From NCBI GenBank assembly GCA_937927775.1, contig CALBEF010000037.1, positions 1-64,000 of the forward strand: 64,000 nt of DNA, read 5' to 3'. Shown piece by piece: positions 44,533 to 52,419 of the stretch; the stretch's first letter is position 1, and each line of letters opens with the position of its first letter. This DNA comes from an uncultured Anaerolineae bacterium. GTDB taxonomy: Bacteria > Chloroflexota > Anaerolineae > J036 > Brachytrichaceae. The translations under genes and the position numbers were made by a program. The notes beneath the pieces were generated by a model. It did not search any database and was not told where the DNA came from. It worked only from the letters and a program-made list of their open reading frames with translations.

Positions 44533-45780
44533 ATGAAATCCGATCTATCCAACCTGATGCGCGCGCGCGATCTCGACGCGCTGATGATCTCGTGCCCCGA
44601 CGGCCTCTTGTCGGTCAACACGGCGTTCCGCTACTTCACCGGCCCGGCGCATGTGACAAACGGCCACATCGTGGTGGCGCGACGCCCGGATGACGCCGAT
44701 CTCCAGATCACCCTTGTCCACACGCCAATGGAGCGTGAAGAGGCGGCCCGCACCGGCCTGCGCCTGCACAGCCTGGGCAACTATGACCTGCGCGAGATCT
44801 ACCAGACTGTCAACGGCGACCGGCTGGCCGGCCAGGTCGAGCTTACCCGCCGGCTGTTCAATGATCTTGGCGTGCAGGGGCGCGTCTGCTTCTATGGCGT
44901 CGATGAGCGGGGATCGTCCTACATCTTCCTCGACGCGCTGATCGATGCGAACTTTGTCGAAGTGGTTCTGGAATATGGCGACGACATCCTCAGCGAAGCG
45001 CGCAAGACCAAAGACGCCGACGAGGCCGCGCAAATCCGGGCGGCCTGCCGGCTGACCGGGCAGGTCATCGGCGCGACCCGCGAATTCCTGCGCGGACACC
45101 GCGTCAGCAACGAAACACTGCTAAAGCCGGACGGCAACCCGCTGACCGTCGGCGATGTGAAAGCGTTCATCCGGCGTGAAGAGGCCGCGCTTGGCCTCGA
45201 TGATCCTGGCTGCATCTTTGCCATCGGGCGCGACGCCGGTGTGCCACACAGCGCCGGCGCCGCGAGCGACGCCATTCAACTGGGCCGCACGATCGTGTTC
45301 GACATCTTCCCGCGCCTGCCGGGCGGCTACTACGCCGACATCACGCGCACCTGGTGCCTGGGCTACGCCACGGATGAAGTCTTGCAGGCGTATGCGCTAG
45401 TGAAGGAAGCGCACGATCGCGCCGAGGCCATGCTCGACAGCACCCGCCCGAGCTGGGAATACAACGAGATGGTGTGCGATCTGTTCGAGGCGCATGGACA
45501 TCCCACGCCCCGCCAAAACCCCGGCCTCACCGAAGGGTATGTGCATTCGCTGGGGCATGGGTTTGGGCTGGCCGTGCATGAAGCGCCCGCGATGCGTCTG
45601 AGGGCGCTGACGGGCAACGATGACCCGTTACCCCCCGGCAGCGTCATCACCAATGAGCCGGGCTTGTATTACCCCGACAAGGGCTGGGGCATGCGGCTGG
45701 AGGACGACTACTGGCTCAACCCGAACGGGACGCTCGAGCGGCTGACCGAATTCGATTGTGAACTGGTCGTTCCGATGTAG
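44533..45780 (+). CDS. M24-family metallopeptidase (Xaa-Pro aminopeptidase-like)
   Basis: 415 residues. The creatinase-like N-terminal domain is followed by the pita-bread fold, with metal ligands recognisable as Asp in VFDIFPR, Asp in YADITRTW, His in LGHGFGLAVHEAP, Glu in ITNEPGLYY and Glu in MRLEDDYWL. All ligands appear present, so the enzyme should be an active aminopeptidase for Xaa-Pro peptides or a related amidinohydrolase. Operon partner of serA by spacing of 7 nt, though no pathway link is obvious. Confidence 0.88.
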   Translation: MKSDLSNLMRARDLDALMISCPDGLLSVNTAFRYFTGPAHVTNGHIVVARRPDDADLQITLVHTPMEREEAARTGLRLHSLGNYDLREIYQTVNGDRLAGQVELTRRLFNDLGVQGRVCFYGVDERGSSYIFLDALIDANFVEVVLEYGDDILSEARKTKDADEAAQIRAACRLTGQVIGATREFLRGHRVSNETLLKPDGNPLTVGDVKAFIRREEAALGLDDPGCIFAIGRDAGVPHSAGAASDAIQLGRTIVFDIFPRLPGGYYADITRTWCLGYATDEVLQAYALVKEAHDRAEAMLDSTRPSWEYNEMVCDLFEAHGHPTPRQNPGLTEGYVHSLGHGFGLAVHEAPAMRLRALTGNDDPLPPGSVITNEPGLYYPDKGWGMRLEDDYWLNPNGTLERLTEFDCELVVPM

Positions 45781-45836
45781 CGCGCGGTAATGTTATGCGG
45801 GAACATCGACGCGCAGTGTCTTTGCAGGGGGTGTTT

Positions 45837-47054
45837 TTACTCCAACACTTCGCCCAGCCGCGCAATCCCCTCTCGAATTTGCTCCGGCGCGGCGTTGGAG
45901 AAGTTCAACCGCAAGGTGTTTTCTCCGCCACCGCAGGGGTGAAACGACGCCCCCGGCACAAACGCCACTTTCTTCGGCACTGCCGCCCGCAGCCGTTCCG
46001 TGGCATCCACCCCTTCAGCCAGTTCGCACCACAGGAACATACCCCCCTCCGGCCGGTTCCAGCGCACCGAGGCGGGGAAGTGTTGTTGCATTGCCGCCAG
46101 CATCACATTGCGCCGCTCCCGATACGTGCGGCGAATCGCTTCCAGGTGCCGGGCGATGAAGCCATCTTTGGCCACTTCGCAGGCGATCGTCTGGCTGAGG
46201 GTGGATGTGTGCAGGTCGGCGCCCTGTTTGCCGCGCGTCAGTGTGGCGACCACCTCCGGCTCAGCGCACACCCAGGCCAGCCGGAAGCCGGGCGCCAGAA
46301 TCTTCGAGAAGGAACTCAGATAGATCACGTTGCCGTGATAGGCGGTGTTCACCGGCCCGCGCCCGGCTGCCAGCGACAACAGTGACGGCAGCATCTCGCC
46401 CTCGAAGCGCAACTGCCCGTAAGGGTCATCTTCCACGATCGGCACGCCGTGCCGCGAGGCGATCTCGATCAGTCTGCGCCGGCGTTCCAGCGAGAGCGTT
46501 CGCCCGGTCGGGTTGTTGAAATTCGGCACGAGATAGATGAACTTGGGTTTTGCCCGCAGCGCCGGCTCCAGCGCGTCGACGACCATGCCGGCATCGTCGG
46601 AGGGCACGGTCACGTACTGCGGGCCATAGGCCGACCAGGCCTGCAATGCGCCCAGGTAAGTCGGCGACTCCACCAGAATGCGATCGCCGGGGTCGATGAA
46701 CATGCGCCCGATCAGGTCGAGCGCCTGTTGCGAGCCGGAGGTGATGAGGATGTTGTCTACCCCGCACACCGGCAGCCGGTGGCGCGGGTCGTCGCGCATC
46801 CACGATGCGATCAACTCGCGCAGCGGACGGTAGCCTTCGGTGGTGCTGTATTGCAGCGCCTGCGCGCCGCGCTCGGTGAGCACGCGCTCGGCGGCCGCGC
46901 GCACCTGGTCGACGGGGAACACCTCCGGCGCCGGCAGGCCGCCGGCAAAGGAGATGAAGTCAGGTTGTTCGGTGAGTTTCAGCAGCTCGCGGATGACAGA
47001 GCTGGACATGCTCCGCGCGCGGGCGGCGTACACATTTTGCCAGATCGTTTCCAT
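45837..47054 (-). CDS. PLP-dependent aminotransferase, class I/II (LysN/2-aminoadipate-like)
   Basis: 405 residues. ISFAGGLPAPEVFP and QALQYSTTEGYRPLRE at the N-terminus, NFNNPTGRTLS, VEDDPYGQLRFEG and the Schiff-base lysine in LSSFSKILAPGFRLAW are the pattern of fold-type I enzymes of the MocR/2-aminoadipate transaminase group, acting on aromatic, branched-chain or aminoadipate substrates. There is no N-terminal GntR DNA-binding domain, so it is an enzyme only. ATG at 47054 is chosen because residues before it are not family-like. Confidence 0.88.
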   Translation of the reverse strand: METIWQNVYAARARSMSSSVIRELLKLTEQPDFISFAGGLPAPEVFPVDQVRAAAERVLTERGAQALQYSTTEGYRPLRELIASWMRDDPRHRLPVCGVDNILITSGSQQALDLIGRMFIDPGDRILVESPTYLGALQAWSAYGPQYVTVPSDDAGMVVDALEPALRAKPKFIYLVPNFNNPTGRTLSLERRRRLIEIASRHGVPIVEDDPYGQLRFEGEMLPSLLSLAAGRGPVNTAYHGNVIYLSSFSKILAPGFRLAWVCAEPEVVATLTRGKQGADLHTSTLSQTIACEVAKDGFIARHLEAIRRTYRERRNVMLAAMQQHFPASVRWNRPEGGMFLWCELAEGVDATERLRAAVPKKVAFVPGASFHPCGGGENTLRLNFSNAAPEQIREGIARLGEVLE

Positions 47055-47252
47055 GTTGCGCCTCGCTCTACTGTCGTCTGCAAGCCGGGGCAAACGACGC
47101 GGCTGTATGAGGATTGTGCGCGCTTGTCCTGCGCGCCGTCGGCCTCGCGGCAGCAGCATAACGGACACAATCCGCGCTGCCACAGGCGAAGTCGTGCCCT
47201 CAGTGTAGCCCGTTTTTGTTAGCGGCGCATTCGCATGGCGTGATCTGGCGCG

Positions 47253-48023
47253 TCACAGGTGAAACTTCTTCAGCGCAACGTCCAGTTCCTCGGCCGTGCC
47301 GATGTCGAGGTATCGACCGCTGTCGAAGCGCGCGCCCTGCACGCGCAATCCCTGCCGGATGGCTTCATCGAACACCTGTGACAACACAATCTCCCTGCCG
47401 GCGTAGGCTGTGTTGCGGAGAAAATGATGCATCAGATCGCTGAACGTCTGATTCCAGCAGCAGAACCCCCACATGTAGCGCAGATCGGTTTCTTTCGGCT
47501 TGTCGATGTTGTAGACGACCCGATCCTGCTCGTCGAGCTTGACCATGCCGAACTTCCAGGGCGTTTCGGTGGGGAACAGGCCAAGAGTCAGGTCGGCGCC
47601 GGCTGCGCGGTGCCTGTCCAGCAACTGGACGAATGCGTCGCGCGGCTCGATGATCGTGTCCGGCATCCCGAACACCACCGTCGCGCCCATCAGCCAGGGG
47701 TGCGCCAGATCGAGCGCGAACGGCATGCCGCGCAGGTCTTCCTGGTACAGGTAGGCCACGTCTGCCCCGAAGCGCCGGCCATCGCCGTAATAGCGCGCGA
47801 TATCGTGCTTGCTCTCGCCCAGGATGATGAAAATCTGTTGCGCGCCGGCCAGCACCAGTTCCTCGAACAAATACTGGCTCACCACTTTAGGCCGGCGCTC
47901 TATCCTGCCTTTGATTTCGTAGTCCTGATACCCCACCGGGAAAAGCTCTTTGGGGCATGGAAATGGGGCCAGTCGCGTGCCCTTGCCCGCTGCCGGGATG
48001 ATGCCGATGATTCGTTCGCTCAT
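47253..48023 (-). CDS. Sugar-phosphate nucleotidyltransferase
   Basis: 256 residues. Nucleotide-binding start IIPAAGKGTRLAPFPCPKELFPV, then MPFALDLAHPW, VVFGMPDTIIEP and RYLDIGTAEELDVAL at the end, as in RmlA/GalU-like enzymes that make NDP-sugars. The CPKELFPVG variation and short length leave the sugar unclear (glucose-1-phosphate thymidylyl- or uridylyltransferase, or related). There is no hexapeptide repeat domain. It is isolated between the aminotransferase and purB by about 75-200 nt. Confidence 0.82.
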   Translation of the reverse strand: MSERIIGIIPAAGKGTRLAPFPCPKELFPVGYQDYEIKGRIERRPKVVSQYLFEELVLAGAQQIFIILGESKHDIARYYGDGRRFGADVAYLYQEDLRGMPFALDLAHPWLMGATVVFGMPDTIIEPRDAFVQLLDRHRAAGADLTLGLFPTETPWKFGMVKLDEQDRVVYNIDKPKETDLRYMWGFCCWNQTFSDLMHHFLRNTAYAGREIVLSQVFDEAIRQGLRVQGARFDSGRYLDIGTAEELDVALKKFHL

Positions 48024-48097
48024 ACTGTTCCTCCACCCGCGCAAGCGTCATGAATTGCCGCCCAGTCTCGACCGCCGGAAAAGTGCGCGGGATTTTA

Positions 48098-49570
48098 TCA
48101 GCTTTGATTCAGCGTCTGTCTGGCCTGCGCTGCCATTGCCCGCGCCCGGCCCGGCGCGTCGCCCACATACGCGCCGGCGTCGAGCAGGCCGCGCGCGGTT
48201 GCAGCGCCCACATACTGCGTAATCGCCGGGTCAGCGCACAGGCGATCGATCAGCGGATTCGGCTCGCCGGCGCCGACAGCGGCCCAGGCCGCCAGGCTGT
48301 GCTCGCGGATGCGCTCGTGCATGTCCTGCCGGCTGGCCCCCGCTTTCACCAGCGCCATCAACAGCCGCTCGGTTGCGGCGAACGGCCCATAGACTTGCAT
48401 CGCGCGCGCCACCTGCGCCGTGTTGATCTGTAGCCCGCTCACGATGCGCTGTGCGGCGCGGATGATCTCATCCGTCGCCAGAAACGCCTCGCTCAGCGCC
48501 ACGCGCCGGTTGGCCGAGTCGTCCAGCGTGCGTTCGAGCAGCGAATGCGCTGCGTTGTCCCACAGCACGCGCGGCAGCGCGGCAATGTAACGCGCCAGCG
48601 AGTCGATCTTCTCGGCGTTGATCGGGTTGCGCTTGAACGGCATAGCCGATGACCCGACCTGCTTCGCGCCAAACGGCTCGGCCCACTCGCCGATGGGCGG
48701 CGATTGCAGCACACGCAGGTCGAAGGCGAATTTGTAGAGTGACTGCGCCACGCCGGCCAGCCCGTTCACCACCAGCCAGTCCTGCTTGCGCGGATAAGTT
48801 TGTGTGGCAACCGGAAAGGCAGACAGGCCGAGTTTGTCCAGCACGCGCTGCTCAAGCATGTGCGTCACCCCATCACCTGTCACCGTGTCACCTGTCACCT
48901 TGTCCACTCCCGCTCCCGTCAGTTCCAGGTAAGACGCGCTGGTGCCCACCGCTCCTTTGAACCCCTTGCCCCTGACGCCGGCCCGAATCTGGCGCAAGTG
49001 CTCCAGGTCGGTCAACAGGTCTTGCAGGTATTGCGCCAGGCGATAACCGATGGTGGTTGGCTCGGCCGGCTGGAGATGGGTAAACGCCATGCTCGGCGCG
49101 TCGGCGTACTGCTCCACCTTGTCCGTGAACGCGGCGATCAGCCGGCTCAACCCGCCGATCACTTCATCCAGCGCCTCGCGCAGACGCAGGGCGTCGGCGT
49201 TGTCCTCGATGTCCATCGAGGTTGCGCCCAGATGAATGACGCCGCCACCCACGGGGCATTGCTCGGCAAACGCGCGCACCTCGGCCATCAGGTCGTGATG
49301 AATCTCGCGCTCGATCTCCAGCGCGCGGGCAATGCTGGCTTCGGTGACATCCTCGGCGTGCGCGCGCAGATCGGCGACCTGTTCGGCGCTGACAATGCCC
49401 AGTTCCTGCTGCGCCTCGGCCAGCGCCAGCCACACGCGCCGCCACAACAGCCGTTTATGGCGTTCGCTCCAGATCGCGCGCATGGCCGGGCCGGCGTAGC
49501 GCGTGGTGAACGGCGATTGATAAATGTCGATCGAAATTGACGATTGGGGATTGACGATTGAGGATTGCAT
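48098..49570 (-). CDS. purB: Adenylosuccinate lyase with repeat-encoded N-terminus and insert
   Basis: 490 residues; cleaves SAICAR and adenylosuccinate in purine synthesis. TRYAGPAMRAIWSERHKRLLWRRVWLALAEAQ, HLGATSMDIEDN, TIGYRLAQY and the signature GSSAMPFKRNPINAEKI are diagnostic. The start TGATG overlaps the stop of mevalonate kinase. The first dozen codons (MQSSIVNPQSSISI) are GATTGAC-type heptamers, and residues about 230-243 (KVTGDTVTGDGVT) come from TGTCACC units inserted before the HMLEQRVLDKLGL region, all in frame. The catalytic domain otherwise looks intact. Confidence 0.93.
   Translation of the reverse strand: MQSSIVNPQSSISIDIYQSPFTTRYAGPAMRAIWSERHKRLLWRRVWLALAEAQQELGIVSAEQVADLRAHAEDVTEASIARALEIEREIHHDLMAEVRAFAEQCPVGGGVIHLGATSMDIEDNADALRLREALDEVIGGLSRLIAAFTDKVEQYADAPSMAFTHLQPAEPTTIGYRLAQYLQDLLTDLEHLRQIRAGVRGKGFKGAVGTSASYLELTGAGVDKVTGDTVTGDGVTHMLEQRVLDKLGLSAFPVATQTYPRKQDWLVVNGLAGVAQSLYKFAFDLRVLQSPPIGEWAEPFGAKQVGSSAMPFKRNPINAEKIDSLARYIAALPRVLWDNAAHSLLERTLDDSANRRVALSEAFLATDEIIRAAQRIVSGLQINTAQVARAMQVYGPFAATERLLMALVKAGASRQDMHERIREHSLAAWAAVGAGEPNPLIDRLCADPAITQYVGAATARGLLDAGAYVGDAPGRARAMAAQARQTLNQS
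48872..48905. repeat. TGTCACC array inside purB
   Basis: TGTCACC at 48878-48884, GTGTCACC, TGTCACC at 48893-48899 and partial units on both sides. The coding strand reads KVTGDTVTGDGVT, an Asp/Gly/Thr/Val insertion in the central helical domain of adenylosuccinate lyase. Confidence 0.8.
49539..49567. repeat. GACGATT-family array at the purB start codon
   Basis: GACGATT, GGGGATT, GACGATT, GAGGATT in phase, ending one base before the CAT that is the purB ATG on the minus strand. It therefore supplies the first codons of PurB and touches the end of the mevalonate kinase gene. It is the same family as the array in hypF at 19231. Confidence 0.9.
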
Positions 49571-50553
49571 CACATCACCCGTTTGGCGCCGGCGGCCAGC
49601 AAGTGTTCCCGCAGGAGGGCGGCATGTTGCGCGTCGCGCGCCAGCGCGATCATGTTGCCGCCGCGCCCGCCGCCGGACAGTTTTGCGCCCAGCGCGCCGG
49701 CCTTGCGCGCCGCCTCGCACAGCGCGTCCAACTCTGCGCACGACACGCCCAGCTCAGACAGCAGCGCATGATTGTCATCCATCAGCCGGCCCAGGCGCGG
49801 CCAGTCGCCGGCGATCAGCGCCTGGCGCGATGCGCTGACCACCTCGGCGATCTGGTCAAACAACCGCTCGTAAGCCGCGCGGTCGGACTGCCAGCCCCGG
49901 CGCACGTCGCTCACCGCGATGCGCGTCGGCGTCGAGAGGCCCGTGTCGGCAATGACCAGATCGGGCAAGCGGACTGCGTCCGAGCGGTCGATGGCGATTG
50001 GCTCGATTTCGGGCGCGCCGGCTTCATCTCCCTGCCACGCGCGCGCAAACCACACCGGCTGCTCCCAGGCCACCACGGTGTTGTCAATGCCGCTGGGCGT
50101 GCCGTGATGCAATTTCTCGGCTTCAAAGGCCAGCGCGCTCGCTTCGGCCGGCGTCAGTTCATAGCCGGCGCAGGCCGCCACCGCGCGCGCCACTGCCACC
50201 GAGACCGCCGCGCTGCTGCCCAGGTGCGCTGCGCTCGGAATGTCGGATGTGAGTGTGAGTTCGGCGCGCAGCGCCGCAAGCGGCAGGCCGGCCTGCTGGC
50301 GCGTGGCCGCGCGCGCAACATCCAGGGCGGCTGCCGCCAGCCGTATCAGCGAATGCCCTGTGTCCCCTTCGGCGGTGTAGATGCGGTCGATGTCGGGCGC
50401 AATGACGCGAAATGAGCGGTCGGATGGCTCGATCCGCGCGCGGGCGCGCAGATGCGACAGCGGAAAAGCAATGGCCGGCCGGCCATACACGACGGCATGT
50501 TCTCCACACAGGATGATCTTGGCGCACGCGGAGCGTTCCACAGACCGAGGCAT
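49570..50553 (-). CDS. mvk: Mevalonate kinase
   Basis: About 327 residues; phosphorylates mevalonate in the mevalonate route to isoprenoids. GHMP motifs: CAKIILCGEHAVVYG (motif 1), SAAHLGSSAAVSVA (motif 2), HHGTPSGIDNTV, and KLSGGGRGGNMIAL (motif 3; the usual Gly-Ala-Gly is Gly-Gly-Gly-Arg). ATG at 50553 is used; GTG at 50565 with AGAAGGG upstream is also possible. It overlaps purB by one base and lies 37 nt after the UbiA-family gene, so isoprenoid and purine genes share a transcript. A mevalonate pathway is known for some Chloroflexota such as Roseiflexus. Confidence 0.88.
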   Translation of the reverse strand: MPRSVERSACAKIILCGEHAVVYGRPAIAFPLSHLRARARIEPSDRSFRVIAPDIDRIYTAEGDTGHSLIRLAAAALDVARAATRQQAGLPLAALRAELTLTSDIPSAAHLGSSAAVSVAVARAVAACAGYELTPAEASALAFEAEKLHHGTPSGIDNTVVAWEQPVWFARAWQGDEAGAPEIEPIAIDRSDAVRLPDLVIADTGLSTPTRIAVSDVRRGWQSDRAAYERLFDQIAEVVSASRQALIAGDWPRLGRLMDDNHALLSELGVSCAELDALCEAARKAGALGAKLSGGGRGGNMIALARDAQHAALLREHLLAAGAKRVM

Positions 50554-50590
50554 GTTCTCGATCACTAATGTGCCCTTCTGTTGATTGATC

Positions 50591-51481
50591 TTATTCCGCC
50601 GGCAAGGTATACAACACCAGCACCACCGCAAGCGCCCACAACCCCAGCGCGAGTTGCATGGGCCGGTCGGTGAGCACCAGTTCATCCGGCGCGCCGCCCT
50701 CGCCCTTCACATGCACCAGATACAGGTAGCGAAACAGGCCATAGACCACGAAGGGAATGGTGAGCATCATGCTATGGTTCTTCGGCAATTGCGGGGCGGA
50801 GAATGTGTACAGCGCGTAGGACACGATGGTGGCGCCGGTGATGATGCCGATGATCTGATCGAGCAATGGCCGGTTGTACTCGTTGAGAATGGCGCGCGTG
50901 CTGTTGGCCCCGTTCAGCTCCACGATCTCCTGCCGGCGCTTGCCAAAGCCCAGCAGCAGCGCCAGCAGCATCATGCACACGTACATCCACGGCGAGAAAC
51001 GAATGGCGTCGGCCAGCGCCGCGCCGGCCCCCACGCGCAGCACAAACCCCGCCGCGATCACCAGCACGTCGAGAATAACGACGTGTTTGAGCCGGAATGT
51101 GTACAGCGTCATCAGCGCGAAGTAGCCCACGCTGATTGCGCCGAAGGCGGCGTCCAGCCCAAACGCGACGCCCAGCGAGATGACGCACAGCGCGGCGGCC
51201 CACACCAGCGCCAGGGCCGGCGACACATCGCCGCGCGCGATCGGCCGGTTGCGCTTGGTCGGGTGCAGCCGGTCGGCCGGCGCGTCGGCCACATCGTTGA
51301 TCAGATACACCGCGCTCGACAGCAGGCACAACACCGCGAATCCAATCACGGCGTCGCGCAGAAAAGAAAGGGTGAACAGCTTGTTGTCGAACACCAGCGC
51401 GGCAAAGATAAAGACGTTCTTGGTCCATTGCCGGGGACGCATCGCGCGGAACAAGCCGCGCGCCGTCTGCTTGAAGTGCAT
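50591..51481 (-). CDS. UbiA-family transferase, decaprenyl-phosphate phosphoribosyltransferase-like
   Basis: 296 residues, eight or nine helices. MRPRQWTKNVFIFAALVF at the start, then the prenyl-diphosphate motif NDVADAPADRLHPTKRNRPIARG and a second Asp motif (LDVLVIAAGFVLRVGAGA) match the UbiA-like enzymes that move phosphoribose onto polyprenyl phosphate for arabinan-type or related cell-wall polymers. An alternative is another membrane prenyltransferase. It is the upstream neighbour of mevalonate kinase (37 nt), which would feed the polyprenyl donor pool. Confidence 0.82.
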   Translation of the reverse strand: MHFKQTARGLFRAMRPRQWTKNVFIFAALVFDNKLFTLSFLRDAVIGFAVLCLLSSAVYLINDVADAPADRLHPTKRNRPIARGDVSPALALVWAAALCVISLGVAFGLDAAFGAISVGYFALMTLYTFRLKHVVILDVLVIAAGFVLRVGAGAALADAIRFSPWMYVCMMLLALLLGFGKRRQEIVELNGANSTRAILNEYNRPLLDQIIGIITGATIVSYALYTFSAPQLPKNHSMMLTIPFVVYGLFRYLYLVHVKGEGGAPDELVLTDRPMQLALGLWALAVVLVLYTLPAE

Positions 51482-51510
51482 AGGCTGCCATCATAAGCGA
51501 TTTGCGGCCT

Positions 51511-51545
51511 GTAGGGCAAGCCGCCGGGCTTGCCCGCTTGCCCTG
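51511..51545. repeat. REP-like palindrome, GTAGGGCAAGCCG family, copy 3 (imperfect)
   Basis: GTAGGGCAAGCCG (51511-51523) followed by an expanded right arm CGGGCTTGCCCGCTTGCCCT. It lies between the divergent UbiA-family and FHA genes. The extra CTTGCCC suggests slippage or a partial duplication of the arm. Confidence 0.8.
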
Positions 51546-51633
51546 CTTTGCAGTCCAATCGGCACACAGGAAAATGCGCCCCCACTGGCCGAGGCAGGTA
51601 CAATCCCCCTATTCAGTCCTGGACCTTTCCGCC

Positions 51634-52383
51634 ATGCATCGATTCGAGGACCTGGCGCAACGATTGATCGAGGGGTCGCTGGCCCGCCTGCTGGGCGAGC
51701 GCCTGCAACCGCAGACCGTGCTGCGCGCGCTTGCGCAGGCGATCGAGGACGCCCGGGCGTTCGACGCGCAGGGTGAACCTGTGGCCCCGAACCATTTCTG
51801 GGTCAATCTCAGCGAGCAGGACCTGGCGCCCCTGGAATACTTCCATCCCAATCTGGCCGATGAGCTGGCCGAAAACACGCGCCAGATCATGGTGCAAATG
51901 GGGCTGCGTCTGGACATGCCGCCGCGCGTCTTTCTGCGCGCCGTGCGCGAGCTGGGCCCGCGCCAGATCAGCGTCACCGCGCGCTGGATTCCGCCCGATC
52001 TGCCGGTGTCGTCAACCACAGCGCAGGCCGCCCAGCCCGTCCCGCTGCCGCGCCGGCCTTTCCTCATCGTCGATGGCCGGCGGCAGATTGCGCTCAACCA
52101 CGAAGAAGTGCGCGTCGGGCGCGCGCGCGAAAACGATATTGTGATCGACGACCGGCGCGTCTCTCGGCATCACCTGGCGTTGCGCTGGCAGAAAGAGATG
52201 GACAAGTTTCTGGCCGTCGATCTTGGCAGCACCGGCGGCACCCGGCTGAACGGCTATCCCATCCAGCAATGCACGCTCGAAGCCGGCGATGTGCTCTCGC
52301 TGGGCGGCGTCGAGATCATCTACGGCGAGGAGTTCGCCCTGCAATCCACGCTGGGCGCGCCACAGGTGAGCGACACGCCATGA
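51634..52383 (+). CDS. DUF3662 plus FHA domain protein (FhaA-like)
   Basis: 249 residues. N-terminal DUF3662 (about 1-110: RFEDLAQRLIEGSLARLLGE, NHFWVNLSEQDLAPLEYF), short linker, then a C-terminal FHA domain (about 145-235) with the phosphothreonine-binding pattern EVRVGRARENDIVIDDRRVSRHHLAL and STGGTRLNG. Actinobacterial FhaA reads Ser/Thr kinase signals at the cell wall. No kinase gene lies in the window; the next gene is hrpB in the opposite direction. Confidence 0.82.
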   Translation: MHRFEDLAQRLIEGSLARLLGERLQPQTVLRALAQAIEDARAFDAQGEPVAPNHFWVNLSEQDLAPLEYFHPNLADELAENTRQIMVQMGLRLDMPPRVFLRAVRELGPRQISVTARWIPPDLPVSSTTAQAAQPVPLPRRPFLIVDGRRQIALNHEEVRVGRARENDIVIDDRRVSRHHLALRWQKEMDKFLAVDLGSTGGTRLNGYPIQQCTLEAGDVLSLGGVEIIYGEEFALQSTLGAPQVSDTP

Positions 52384-52419
52384 GGCGACCGGCTCGCCGG
52401 CGTCGCCTTTGGCCGCGCC

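Noticed and set aside
43044-44621. 525-codon minus-strand frame opposite serA
   Set aside because: serA matches its family end to end on the plus strand.
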